Below are positions 52,001 to 64,000 of a stretch of 64,000 nt of DNA, one piece after another. Numbering within the stretch: the first letter of the stretch is position 1; each line of letters opens with the position of its first letter. The notes under the pieces were generated by a model. That model was not told the DNA's origin. It saw nothing but the letters and a program-made list of their open reading frames with translations, and searched no databases. This stretch comes from Portunus trituberculatus (Eukaryota > Arthropoda > Malacostraca > Decapoda > Portunidae), in contig NC_059268.1 of NCBI RefSeq assembly GCF_017591435.1, forward strand, positions 20,641,684 to 20,705,683. The letters run 5' to 3'. The position numbers and the translations under genes were made by a program.

Positions 52001-55000
52001 TGATAAAAGTAGTTCATCATGTAATTCCTTTGTCAAATTTGTAACATATAAAACTTGTTTTCTGCAGGTCACAGTTGTGAAATAAAGAAACGTTTCCATG
52101 TGCCCAGCTCTGCCATGTCTATGCCATCCTTAATAATGAGTGAGAGTAATACTGTGAATGACACATCCAAAGAGAAATCTTCTGCATCTAATAATTACAA
52201 AAAACACGTGAAGAGCAGCAGTAATGGTCAAGGAGGTCAGTGCCACAAGAAGCCAGTCACGGAGAGTGTGTCTGCTCCCTCGGTGAATTTAGAGGGTGAT
52301 GGAAGCAAGCAGAGTTTCCATGTGTGGAAGAGAAGTGAACGGAAAAATAGGAAAAGTGAAAAAGGTGCTGAAGAGGTTACCAAAGGAATTAAATTTAAGG
52401 AAAACAACACTCATGTGAATCTGACAGAGAAGCCTGATCAGGAAAAAAGGAGTAGTAGTGATAAGGGAAGGTGTGATGAACCCATATCAACAAATGCTTG
52501 CAGTAAAATAGAAGACCGTGAAAATGTAAAAAGTGAATCTTTGGAAGATGCAAAAGATGAACAGTGTGCTCTGAATAGTTTCCTAAAAAATGACAATTTA
52601 GTGTGCAATCATTTGTGTGATCCGTCCATACCAGAGATTTCAGAGACTAGTGATGTGGAAGAAGATGAAAGCAGAGAGACAAATGCATCAAAACCACAAC
52701 TATCCTCAACCCCTAGTGCAGTGAAGGGAGAAATAGTTGAAGCAGATAATCAAGTTGACTCAGAGACAAAGTAAATTATACCTCTTCCTGTACATATAAT
52801 GCATAATGTTTCCATTCACACTTGGCAAGCTAATCAGATCTGTCTCTTCTGCTGAGATGTTTAGCTGTAGTCATCAAATATTACCATGAGTCAGTCAACT
52901 AGTCTTTATCCTTTGTGAATGTCATTGCTCTCAGCCTATATAACCTTTATTGCTCTGCTAGATGTCATCAGATCAACAGCAGGTATAATCAGAGTGGTTA
53001 GTTAAGTTCATTATCAAGTAATAACTACATGTTTATACCTAGTATTTACTGTGTACCTCTATATTTTCCAGTAATTATGATAATGAAAGTCAGATGGATG
53101 AAGAGGAGCTAAGTAATGCTGCTGCCTTAGAGTCTGCTGTTAAGGAGGAGCAGCGTCTGAAGCAGCAGATAGAAGAGACAGAGAAGGCAGAGATAAAGGT
53201 GTGTCAGTTAATCAGTTAGTCAATGTATTACTAGATGTGTTTCAGCAGAGGAAAATGGAAGTGTTAGGTGTTTGCACGTATAGAACAGTCAAGTCAGCAC
53301 ACAGTGTTATTGCAGGTGGAAGAAGATGACTGTGAAGAAGATGGAAGTGATGCATCAGAGTCAGCTGGCAGAGCACCATCGCCTTTCACTCTGCCTTTTG
53401 ACAATATGATGTCCTCCATGAGCTGGGCTGATCAGGTGAGGAAAACCCTTATTCAGAAATGCCTTCCCCTCTCACTTTGGAGAAGGGCAGAGAGAGTTAG
53501 AGATTGAAGTTGAAGTTTTTAGTTTTCAATATCTTGTTTTCCCAGGTTGATGCATTTGAGTCTCTTGAGAAGTTACGCCATCCAGGTCGTGTTCTGCATA
53601 TCCACGAAAAGTTATCATCACCATCAAGAAAACGATCTCTGTCAGAAAAAATGAGACGCCATGAAGAAAAGATTGCCAAGGCTCAAGAGCTCCGTGAAAA
53701 TCTCATCCTGGCAAAAACAGAGAAGTTGAAGGATTTGTTTAAGAAGGTAATTGTGTAGTTATTTGTTATAATGTCTCAAGGAATTATAATTGCATGTTAT
53801 GTAATGCATTCTTTAAATGCATATATAATACACAGTTTGCTATATGAAATAGTAAACCTGCACATGTGTTTTTGTTCTTTTCTGAATACAGATTGAGGAG
53901 GTTCGACAGGATAAAGAAAGTTTGTTGGTGAAGAAGAGAGACTTGTTCCAGCGAAAGATGGAGCGAGCCGAGGAGAAGCGCAAGCAGTACTTGCAAGAGA
54001 TTGTTAATAAGGCTCATGATGAAGAAAACAAGGCAAAGGAAATTGCATTTATCAATGGCTTAGAAGCAAAAAACAAGTTGCATGATATAATGCAGCAGCA
54101 TCAGGTCAGTCATAGATTTAGACTGACTCAGGCCATCTTTCATATTAACCACTAATAAATATGTGTGTCATATGTAATTTTAGAATGAAAAATTAATAAG
54201 TTCTGAAATGTGAGGTACTGACAGTCTACAGTCCCAGGAATTGGTGCTGCACAATGCTTTGGCTGTATAACCAAAATAATTCAATATTTTTGTTGTAGAG
54301 TCATGAATCCCGCCTAGCAGACATGGCTGAAGAAAGAACCAGGAGACAGGAAGAAAAGGTTGCCAAAGAAGTTGCAGCTCAAGAGAGACGAAAAGCCCTT
54401 GAGGCAGAACGGCAGGCAAGACAATCTCACTTTTGATTCATAGAGTGTAGATTTTCAGGAAATAACAGGAAAAGGTAGTGGGCAGACATGATTATTGGAA
54501 CCATCTAAGCTCATTGAGAAGGGATGTTTTAATTCCCATTTTCTTATTCTTTAGGCAAGAATGGCAGAACTTTGTGAAAAACGGAGACAGAAATGTGAAC
54601 GCATTGACCGGCAGCAGGCAGAGAGGCGAGAAGAACTCCTGGAGCAGGCACGAGAAAAAGCCAGAGACCGTGAGGAAAGACTTACTGCACTGCAGCAGGT
54701 CAGATGGAATGATTAAACACAACATTTGCTTACTAATGTACCATGATCTGCTCAGACAGTTATTCATATCATCATTAGTTATCATAGTCATCATTTCATC
54801 TTGTACAAAGCATGGAGGTGATTAGAGTATAGGGTGGAAATAGGAAAGTCAAGGTAAAGTAAAATTGCTAATAGAAAATTAATTCCTGCTTGCTTTATGG
54901 TAATATTTCACATATCCAGCTATATAATGCATCCAGTATATGAATAGCTTGTTCTTTATCAATTGCAAGAAAGGAATAAAAAAAATTTATGGCTTTGAAG

Positions 55001-58000
55001 TACTAGTATGAAAACTAAGTGATTTTCTGAGCAAAACTCTAAAGAAATAACTTCTTCCCAGGCCCAACAAGCCAAAGAAACTGAATTGGTGAAAAAGATC
55101 CAACAGAAGCAAGAGGAATCTGCACGACGTCATGAGGAAAACATTGAGCTCATCAGACAAAGAGCCCTTGAGTCATCCATAATGAAATACTCCCGAGGCT
55201 GTGATGATGCTCCCAGACTAATCAGGTATGGCTCCTACAGTGTCTCACAGTTAGTAGTGTTACTGCATCAGATCACTTCATTGTAAGGATCTTGAGTGGC
55301 CACAATTTCTAGATCAGTCTTTCGAATTTCAAAATAGTTAATGGTATTTTCAATCCTTGCAGATATGAAACCAAGAAGTTGTGTACCCTCTGCAACTCCC
55401 TGATTACCAGTGAGGTGTATCTGTTGAGTCACCTGCGAGGCCGCCGTCACCAGGAGGCGCTGAGAGCTTTGCACCACGCTGATGTTATGTCCAGTGAAGA
55501 CAGTGAAACTTACAACCTTAAGCATATTGTGGATGCCCCTGCAAATATTGATGACCCTCAGGTAAGACAGAGATCATAGCTCTTATGGCCATGATTGAAA
55601 GACACTTCTTGGGTTCCTATCAATTATCTGCTTGGAAATTATCCACCACTATGAAGTTCCCTTTCACTCTCTGTTGGTAGGGCAGCGTCATCTTCACACA
55701 GACATGCTACCACACCCCATCCCAATCCATTCTCTTTCAGCTTTGCACAACCATTTCCTACTTTGGCTTTGATCTCCCTCATACACCCATCCATGAAAAT
55801 ATTAAACTACCATGGAGACAATACACATCCTTGCCTCTCTTCTGTTCCTCTGGCAAAATCTCTCTCCAAGTTATCTCCAATCCTCACACAAGCATCCTTG
55901 TATAAAAGCCATATTTCCTCCAACAACTCCCCCACTACACTATAAACTTCAAGAACATCCCAAAGGAGAAAGGCAGGAAGGCAGCTCAGGAGATGGAAGG
56001 AGATAAATAAGTTTACATGTGAAAGAAGTATTACTAAAGACCATTAACCCTTTCAATACTGGGACACATTTTTATCTTAAGATTTACGTACAATTAGACC
56101 ATTTTATTGACATTAGGAAGGGTCTATGGAGGTCCTCACCATTTTAATCCCTCATATGAATTTCTGAAGCTGTGTAAAATCACCAAATAGTAAGCAGAAT
56201 GAATATGGAAATGCATCATGGTACTGAAAGGATTAATTTGTGGTATGACTCTTTTTTCATTAAGTTCTGAAATACAGGAATGATGAGGTACTGGTAGAAA
56301 GATAATCTTTAATGTAGGAAAATTCAAAATGCTTAGCAGGGAAAACTGTATATGTGCTGTGATATTTATATTTTAATTTCTCCTGTCTTGAATCTCACCA
56401 ATATTTCCAAGAATGTCATATTGTTAAGTGCTTACAGGCTTTCTCTTCCCATACAGCAGCAACAATGCATCACGGTACAATGTATTTTTACCAAGGTTGG
56501 TTGTGAAACTGTCATTGCCAAGAAAATATATGTTACTGCACCACTGCAATTGGCTACCTGATTTGGTTCATCCATAGAGCAGTTAGCTTTTTCAGTCCAA
56601 TGTATGTATGCTTCTTGCCAAGTTTCAACATATTTTCATCACATTTATATGCACTGCTGTATGCACATATTTTTTGTACATGCTTATAATTCATTAAATA
56701 ATCTGCATTAGGTAGAATGAAAACTGAAACATGGTAATTTCTGTGATTTTGTAGAATGGTTCTTCAGATAAGGAGAAAGTCTCAACAACACTGTAGGACC
56801 AGTATGGAGCAAAAAAAACTTAAGTAGTACAATATAGGCAAAATTTACAGGGTCAAAAATGACATGAAAACCAAAGCATTGCACAGGTAACAGTCATATG
56901 TACTGTACTTGTTGACTTTGAATATGTACATTTCTTGGTGTACTGCAAATTGTGATGAGACGGATGGTTGTTGGGAAGGATAGATATGCAGAGTAAATGA
57001 GGAAGGCGGTGGCGTAGTGGATAAGGTGGTGAGCGTATGATCGGGCTGACGTCCATGCATAAGTTCGAATCCTACCATATACCACCTTGATACTTTGCCA
57101 TTTGTTGAGTGGTTTAAAGTTACTAATATGTCACCAACATACCTAAGTTCTAGGTGGTTACACCAAAGATGTGCATAGGTGCTGATATGAGCCTTACTAT
57201 GGCTACCACTATAAATAAAATTGCATGCGCCACTAATGGATGGAAGCTAAACAGCACTTCCAATACTCTTCAACCTATAGGCCACAAAAAAAATAAAATG
57301 AATAAATTAATAAAAAAAAAAATAATAAAAAAATTAAGACTGAGAGAGTTAAGACTGCAGGAAGCAAGAGCAAGCTGCACTTTTTCAAATTCAAAGATCT
57401 TTGGCAGTTACAGACAGGTCATTACATAACACAGATATGGAAAAAAGGCTTATTTCTTATATAATGAATTTGCAGTTGTATGCAGCTTTGTCTGTACAAG
57501 GTAATAACTTGAGTTACGGCCAGTGAGTAAACACACTATTGTGTCAGAGTTGTTATATCTTTATGTAATGCAGTCAGTTGTAGCTCGCTGATGCCTTATG
57601 CTGTAGATTATGTATCTTTCATAACTCATGGAAAGTAGCAAGGAAATAGAAACAACCCACTGAAAGAAAAAAGTTTCAACACAAAAAGCGTACATTTGAA
57701 AATCATACAGTACAAACACAGAAAAGCACATCTTTAATATTATCCTGAGTAATTCATCACCTGGAATTCAATACTGTAGATTGTAGTACTGGCAGACAGA
57801 CATTCTCTCAATTATGGTAATAATGTAAACTCTGGTATATATGTATTTGTTTGCCATAAATGCAGGCTAAAAATGGATTTGAAATACGAGTTTTGGCATT
57901 TGATCAGTCTTGTTACAGAAACTCTCTCTTTTAAGAATATCAGTGTATTCCTTGATTTGATGACATGGGCAACTTTGGTCTTTCAGATTACAAGAGATAA

Positions 58001-60856
58001 GGAAAGACACAAGGCTCTGAAGAGGAGATGCAGGAAGATCAGGACCCGCATGGTGACCCGAGGGAAGGAATACAATAGTACTTACAAGCCAAAAACTTTG
58101 AGAGAATCTCCTAATAAAATTCGGATCAATAAGTCCCTCCAGCAGATTGTGAAGCTCATAGCTAACCAGGGTTCAGGACCGTGGCCAACTGCTGACCTGA
58201 CAGCTCTGGACAGACCACTTCTTGAATTGATAAGAATATTGGATAAGAAAGAAAAGGCTGATCAAGCCATGTTTAGTGCTTTAGATGGCTTTGGGAAAAT
58301 CGATTCTGTTTTGAAAACTATACTGGACTGTACTGAACAAAGGCCTTGTGTTTTGCCAGCAAAATCTTTGGGTTTCAGCGGTAGAGTTCTTCTTGGAAGT
58401 TGTCGCAATAATATTGATAATTGTCGACATGTACTCTATTCCAACCTTGTGGGAACCTTGATAGACTACTTGATCCAGCGCATGAATAGCCTTGTTAATG
58501 AGAGTACAAGAATGGGCAGCAACAACAGCATCAATTCTGTGGTCAATCTCCCTTCAGATGCTGCAGCTGGAGCAATCTTTGAGGTAAGTTAAACCTTGTG
58601 TGTTTCTGTAGGATGGCATGGCTACCTCAGCAAGTAAGCAGTGATTTATTTATTGCTTTTTTGCAGTTAATTTCCTGTAAACAATTAGTTTGGGATTGAA
58701 GTAGAAGTACATTACATATATACTGTACTTACATCAGTTTACTAAATTCTAATATTGCTTCAGGTTTTGGCTGAAGTTATTCAGGTTCTGTACCAGGAAG
58801 ACCTGCTTCCAGCGGCATCCACACAAGACCAGGCCATCAAAGACCGGGCTGATGCCTCGTGGCAGAGACTCCAGGTGTGTACGTCCCATCTCAAAAACAC
58901 ACTTCATAGCTTTCACTCTAACCTTGCCTTGCTTCAGAACAAAAAGTATATAGAGATGAGAACAATCTTAAATATTGGTATATTTGCTTTTCCAATGCTT
59001 ATTGTGGGTGTTCATTAATGTTAGTCTTGCAACCTTGTCTGATTTGTTATGCTGCTACTAGACCAAGACTTAGTGCTGAATATACTACAAACTAAATATG
59101 ACAAGATGTTTCTCAATTTCAGGATGTAGTGAGCTATTGTGTCAGTGTGGGACTTGTGGACAAGGTTTCATGGTACTTCAGTCATGTGCAGGGACCGCTG
59201 GACAATGAAGCAGGTGTTGTGGAAGTCATTCTTGCAGCAATGAGGCTTGTCTCGGCTCTTGCCAAAACCCTAAGTATGCGGTAAGTTTCTACTTTTCTCT
59301 GAAAATGTTATAATTATTGACTGTGTTGCTTGAAGGCTGATTAACCCTTAAACAACAATTATTTGTCATCCACATTGTGAACCAAATTGTTTTATTATGA
59401 AGTGAATATAATGAGTAATGGTATTTTTTTGCAGAAATTTATCAGAAGATCCAACACAGCTAATAGGAACACTGCATGTGACTGATGCCTGTGGTGTTGT
59501 GAGTCTGCTGTATGGTCTGCTGCTGCACCAGGGAGGCCGTTCAGCCATGGCTCAGGCACCTCTCAAGCTCTCCCAGACTGCTCATGCACTCACTACAGCT
59601 GCCACGACACTGTTGCACAACTTAGCCTCACTTGATCTTACGATGTTCCAGGTACAGTGTGATAGATCTTCTTCCCCTTTTTTTTTCTTTCCTGTCATCA
59701 AGCCAGGGCATTCTCATTTGTCAATAGCCTAAAACCACGGTTTCACAAGTCCTTTCTGTAGGGTTAGTTCTCTAGTTATCCTGATTAAAAATCTTTTCCA
59801 TATCAATCCTTTAGTTATGTAATAGTAACTCAATAAAATGTTATCTTATGTTATCTGATTTACAGGGTGTCCTGGGAAGTGAAGGGATTTCCCTGGAATT
59901 TCGACATATTGCCAGTTTCCTTCTGTGGTACTGCTCATCATGGCCTTCTGAAGATATTCTCCACAATATCATACCCCTGGTTGGGTTTTTTGCAGTTAAC
60001 AACAAAGAAAATCAGGTGAGGTATCTAAATTGGTTAGCTTATTCTTTGTACCAGAGTCATTACTTTTCCTGACGCAAGAGGTGAAATATTCAATTTTCAT
60101 CCTCCCCAATGATGGCATTCCATCTTCATGGAATGCCTTCATTGCAACCATTAACTTTTTTTCTTATATATATACAATATGGGCTTTTTATGGGAAGTTC
60201 CAGGCTAAAGGAGGTACTTTGGATATCTCCTCTGAAGGCTCACCCATTTGGGAACTGTTGCCCTGAGTGGAAGCCTTTCACACTCGGACTGTGGCCAAGA
60301 ATCAAACCCATGCACTTGGGGATCCCCTTGCCCAATACAGCACACACGGCTCCACGGTACCACTGTCTATTACTGTGGTCTATTAGGGACTTACATGGTG
60401 TCTGTAGTGGAATTTTGTTAATTTGTAATGGTTCTTTTACAGATTGTGATACAGAGTGGTGAAGTCCCTAGTGTGTTACAACAGCTATGTAACCTACCGT
60501 GGCAGTACTTCAGTGAACCAAACCTTACAGCCGTGCTCTTCCCAACACTTCTTGCTTGTTGCCTTAACAATGATGACAACATGATCATTCTCCAACAAGA
60601 AATGAGCTTCCAGGTAAAACTGTACTAATGTACCATTTACTAAAAGCATGAAATATTCATCATGTCAATTACAGGTAAAGATTCTCTAAAATATTTATGA
60701 ATTGCTCCAGTAAAAGAATATGGTTCCCTAACATACCAGATGGACTAATAATTACTGAATAACATTACTTTTCTTTCACAGGTTCTTGAGGACTTTCTGA
60801 AGAGCTCTCAGGCAGAAGACAAACCTCTTCTTTGCATTGTGAGGAATTCTAGATAG
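46029..60856 (+). CDS. SCAPER: SCAPER orthologue (S-phase cyclin A-associated protein in the ER), complete, 27 coding exons, ~1834 aa
   Basis: Coding exons: 46029-46070, 46336-46444, 46725-46832, 47146-47249, 47348-47494, 47642-48499, 48622-48756, 49178-49348, 51186-51260, 51370-51532, 51723-51848, 52068-52770, 53072-53198, 53316-53435, 53546-53746, 53892-54104, 54299-54415, 54555-54698, 55062-55225, 55363-55561, 57987-58583, 58764-58874, 59123-59280, 59435-59651, 59866-60015, 60443-60613, 60782-60856 (TAG). All phases close. Family hallmarks: EEGREARNLVAYSLP near the N-terminus; the SCAPER N-terminal domain (WGFLFRNLQQAVDEIYQTCE, VECKEAILML); SWADKVRG; IHEKLSSPSRKRSLSEK; a long Glu/Lys/Arg coiled coil (about 990-1270); and a U1-type zinc finger with C1283, C1286, H1299, H1305. 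An alpha-helical C-terminal region follows, including GSEGISLEFRHIASFLL. In mammals SCAPER binds cyclin A/CDK2 at the ER and is needed for cilia dynamics. The protein is longer than the roughly 1400-aa human one because exons 6 and 12 encode long low-complexity regions. Intron 17 appears to use a GC donor. Confidence 0.95.
49558..51083. mobile_element. TA-flanked DNA transposon with subterminal repeats (in SCAPER intron 8)
   Basis: The left end GTGTCGACCGGGGTAATTTG and the inverse of the right end (GTGTCGACCGGGGAAAATCG) match over the first 16 bases. TA lies on both sides (49556-49557, 51084-51085), as in Tc1/mariner/pogo-type insertions. Inside, the phrase GGGTAAnnTGAACC recurs several times near 49835-49895 and near 50665, as subterminal motifs. 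No transposase frame is present. Size is 1526 bp. Confidence 0.8.
55655..55945 (-). pseudogene. Non-LTR reverse transcriptase fragment (in SCAPER intron 20)
   Basis: The minus strand reads GCVLSPW, then a stop, then FNIFMDGCMREIKAKV and CEDDAAL. These correspond to reverse-transcriptase motifs around the polymerase active site, where the normal (F)xDD box is changed to CEDD. Stop codons and small changes break the frame, so it is a dead fragment, antisense to SCAPER. Confidence 0.65.
56048..56232. mobile_element. piggyBac-type MITE flanked by TTAA
   Basis: TTAA lies at 56044-56047 and 56233-56236. Inside, the ends CCCTTTCAATACTGGGACAC and, inverted, TCCTTTCAGTACCATGATG form imperfect inverted repeats of about 25 bp. 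The 185-bp element has no coding capacity. The same start occurs at 33199 near the intact piggyBac ORF. Confidence 0.75.
56999..57075 (+). mobile_element. tRNA-derived SINE head (in SCAPER intron 20)
   Basis: GGTGGCGTAGTGGATAAGG contains an A-box, and AAGTTCGAATCC a perfect B-box, about 40 bp apart. It looks like a tRNA-derived SINE promoter rather than a tRNA gene, since no proper acceptor stem is seen. The intron also holds poly-A-rich sequence at 57290-57335. Confidence 0.65.
60160..60365 (-). mobile_element. tRNA-derived SINE-like element, copy 2 (in SCAPER intron 25)
   Basis: Matches 6801-7045 along most of its length (TATGGGCTTTT, GGCTAAAGG, CACTCGGAC, GCACTTGG). The B-box is less well preserved here. 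Same orientation as copy 1. Confidence 0.65.
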
Positions 60857-61995
60857 GAAATAACCTGAAAGTAGTGAACCTACTGAACTTTGATTTTGGT
60901 CATGATTATGTTTTGTACCTGATGTTGCAAACCATGGCAGCAATTATCTTACTTGAATATTTTATGATTAGTTTCAATCTTTCATTAATAATTAAGTTTA
61001 ACAAGTCACTTTCCTTGTAAGATCATTAGTTATGAGGTATGCTACTTACATTAGCTAGTGATGCATAAGCTTCATAACATAATTCACTTCACTTAAAAAT
61101 GTCTTTTCCTTTAATATTTCAGCCGATACTCTAAAATTTATATTATTTTTGTCATTCTACAAAATATATGGAACAACCAGCACATAATCATAATGCCTCA
61201 GTGAAGCCACACAAGTCAATAGCTTTCTTTGAATCTCACGAACTACTGCAGTTTGTTCAGATTCACTCAGCACAGCCTCAATACAGCTGAGGTCCATCTT
61301 TTCACATTTATGTACTGAAATAGACAATACTCAAGCATAAAACAATAAAACTTAGCTATGCTGTGAATAACTTTACTTTTAACCTTAACTGTTATTGCAT
61401 CAGATATATTTTGTAATGATTAACGCTGCATGAGATAACACGGCTCATACTAATGGAAGACTAACTTATGTGTATTGGAAAAAAATATGCTGCTAACAGG
61501 ACTCCTAGAAAAATAAATAAGAAATCCAGGCCATCCTCACTCTCAGGTGATAAATGGCCAGATTCCCAATATCAAGACCATCTCAAAATCAGAAAAGTAG
61601 CAAAAAGATACAATTTCCATCACAGATTCACCTTAACACATAAGTGATATGATACAACCATAAAGAAAATAAGTCAAACTAAGGGAATCATGGAAACATT
61701 CTACACTGATGTGGATGCAGAGAGCATGAAATTTATTTAAAAAGGCGTGACATTCTATCCAAAGCTTTTGATATATCTATAAAACTAAATCCATACTGTC
61801 TATACAATATATGAAAATAAAACTTATGCAAATATATTGCTTGTTAAGTTTTTACTAAATAACTTTTATCTACTATTCATACAAATCTAATTCTATATAT
61901 ATAATAAAAATCTTTAATAAATTAACAATTTGTTAGTCATGGAAAAATAAGATCAACAATTTGTACTTTGATAAGACATTCCATTTCTCCTGAGC
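60857..61995. other. Shared 3' intergenic region of SCAPER and fuz
   Basis: The two genes end tail to tail. AATAAA on the plus strand at 61344-61349 could serve SCAPER, and TTTATT at 61732-61737 (AATAAA on the minus strand) could serve fuz. If these are used, the two 3' UTRs do not overlap. No other feature is seen. Confidence 0.55.
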
Positions 61996-63060
61996 TTAGA
62001 GCTTGGGAACCTTACCTTTGGTGAACACATTAAGTGTTCGCAAGGTAACTTTTCTGAAAGAGATAAAGATTATGTTATGACAAGTAAAATATTACTTCAA
62101 ACTTTGATTTTCATTGACCAGACAAATACACTACATAGCACTCAACATCTATTCTTGAGAATAAAGCTAATCAAAATAAAAAATAGCATTCCTTACCTTG
62201 CTATTTGTATAGGAAGTGCAGGAGGATACAAAATTAACAAGTGATAAGGAGATGACTGCATCACATACACTTTGTAGCTGTCGGTGGACACATACGACTC
62301 CAGTGGCACGTGGTCTGGATGTAACTGCAGAGTGAAAGTTGCTATCTGAATATAAACCCACTTAAAATCTCTCCAAAAAGCATCTCTAACAGGATCACCA
62401 TTTTCATGTTGGAAATCTGTAGCTCTATACTTTCAAATAAGAGATATTAAGTAATGTTATTTCAAACTTGCCACAATCATGAACAGACTTAGTGGTCATA
62501 CAAATTTATCTTTTCAGTTTTTTTTCTTGAATATTTTTCTATGTACAGTAAATTTAATGATCTTTGGTTTGGCATATTGAAACCTAACAAAATAAAAAGT
62601 ATCTGGACCTTCTACAATGGTGACAAAAGCCTTAGTATTGGCAAGTCATTCACACTTGACAGAAATGAAAAAGACGCCAACATGTAACTAATGTTAAGAC
62701 GATAAAAATGAATGATTAGTTACCCTTGAAGGAAAGTCATCAGGAGGCACGGCAGGCGGCTGCAGCAGCGGCCCAATAACACTCCGATACACTGCCTGTA
62801 AAGCTGCTGATTTCTTTGCAGTATTTAATGACGGAGATCTTGATTCTTCACTGAGATGAACACAACTTACACACTTTTTGTGATCATAATTCACTAGAAG
62901 CAGACTGGAAAAAAATAACAAATTAATCTAAGCATCCATATATCTACAGACCAAGCAGATCTTCCCCATTAAATAAAGCAGCAACAAACTAACAAAAACA
63001 AAAAGGAGGACCAGAGTTAAAACAATATTAGATATAGACCAGTGTAAAGTGTATATGCAT

Positions 63061-63144
<84 letters not shown>

Positions 63145-64000
63145 ACTATGGAAAAGATAGACTGACAAGACCTGGTAACATTGACAAAAGATGGAGACAG
63201 ATGGATGAGAGGATACCCCTAGAAGATCATGGAGAGTCAATTATTTAAGATAAATTAAAAAGTTTAGTTTTCCACATGGAATGGGGGATATCCAGAACAG
63301 GTTGAGTGAAGAAATTGTAAACAACAGAAAATGTGCACAAATTTAAGGAAAAGTTGGATAAAAGTAGATATGGGGGCAGGTCACTATGAGCTCTGCTTGA
63401 TCCCTGTAATATATAACTAGGTAAATACAATTAACTAAATACACACCAGATTAAAACTTTCCATTCAATATCACTCCCTGAGATATTCTGTGCAGAAAGG
63501 ATAGCTCTACTCACCCTATTACTGAATGATCAATCTGTGAAAGCAGGCCTGGTGCAATATTCCAAGGCAGCAGTGTTGTTATGGACTCCAGGACCTGATA
63601 CACCGGTGCCCAGGAGGACGACGCTGACCGTATAATTTCAGTGAGTGTTGGCGTGGGGCCACATAACGTGATTGCGTATACATGTCCAGTTAACTTTACT
63701 ACCAGCATCCTAAATGGTACCTGAAATATCAAAGTAGTCTACATTGGTATAGCTTAAATCTAATGATCCATCAACAATTCTTGTCAAAATGCCAATATTC
63801 ACAAATAACATGATCAGTTTTGCAGCTTGCTAATAAATACATGTGAAGGATGTGTAAAAATTGTTAGATTATAAATGCCATTTTAGACATTAATGTCAAA
63901 TTCAGAGAGTTTTTGGACACTATACAACACTATACTACAAAACAACAACATACACAAGCACTCAGCCATATCACAGCTTACATTTGGGCTTTTGTCTGGC
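61996..64000 (-). CDS. fuz: Fuzzy (fuz) planar-cell-polarity protein, C-terminal half; gene continues past the window
   Basis: Exons, minus strand: 64000-63982 (partial), 63720-63515, 62904-62724, 62324-62197 and 62053-61996 (stop TAA). All phases close and borders are consensus, giving 196 residues. The order of segments (SPNVPFRMLVVKLTGHVYAI, LCGPTPTLTEI, LPWNIAPGLL, a central LLLVNYDHKKC, then YHLLILYPPALPIQIAR and a short basic tail) matches the C-terminal longin-type region of FUZ. In animals Fuzzy acts with Inturned and Wdpcp (the CPLANE complex) in planar polarity and ciliogenesis. The assignment rests on recalled family similarity (LCGPxPxL and surrounding pattern), so it is good but not certain. 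A 78-bp (CA)n and a retroelement fragment lie in the 62905-63514 intron. Confidence 0.75.
63063..63140. repeat. (CA)n microsatellite, 78 bp
   Basis: Uninterrupted CA dinucleotides inside a fuz intron. Confidence 0.95.
63190..63425 (+). mobile_element. Retroelement-like 3' tail
   Basis: Plus-strand frames read NLRKSWIKVDMGAGHYELC and LIPVIYN, a phrase typical of the 3' ends of arthropod repeat elements. It is broken by stops and lacks clear borders. Lies in a fuz intron. Confidence 0.35.

Overview
This is eukaryotic, arthropod-like genomic DNA. Genes are split into many short exons with canonical GT/AG borders, introns are mostly a few hundred bases, and dinucleotide microsatellites are exceptionally dense. 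Many small DNA-transposon remnants and tRNA-derived SINEs are present. The combination of microsatellites, MITEs and SINEs fits a decapod crustacean best. That assignment is inference, and no species marker was seen.

Layout. 1-698 (+) holds the last three exons of a gene I do not recognise. 700-14,660 is gene-poor; it holds repeats, a hAT transposon with an 8-bp target duplication, a perfect 149-bp-arm palindrome inside that hAT, and an exact 582-bp tandem duplication. 14,667-17,701 (-) is a five-exon BTB/C2H2 zinc-finger/AT-hook transcription factor (414 aa), with a GC-rich, promoter-like stretch upstream. 18.7-33 kb is mostly microsatellite and GC-rich DNA with no gene I can defend, apart from a weak poly-Q exon candidate near 20.6 kb. 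33,369-35,231 (-) is an intact piggyBac-type transposase ORF (620 aa). Only 181 bp upstream on the same strand ends a six-exon nucleotidyltransferase gene (35,413-38,057, 264 aa), which I assembled by hand from exons shorter than normal ORF cut-offs. 38.1-46 kb is transposon and repeat territory: a fold-back element, a PIF/Harbinger remnant, SINEs and a retroposon with a 12-bp target duplication.

46,029-60,856 (+) is a complete 27-exon SCAPER orthologue (about 1834 aa; every exon phase closes). 61,996-64,000 (-) is the 3' half of a gene matching Fuzzy (fuz), a planar-cell-polarity effector. The two genes are convergent, with about 1.1 kb between stop codons. Both families are tied to cilia in vertebrates, but the pairing here may be chance.

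The genes do not form one pathway. The most unusual content is the small sugar-phosphate nucleotidyltransferase gene next to the intact piggyBac ORF, and the layered transposon structures: palindrome inside hAT, duplicated hAT end, fold-back element with a telomere-like loop, and a TIR element inside SCAPER. I found no CRISPR, operon or other prokaryote-type system.
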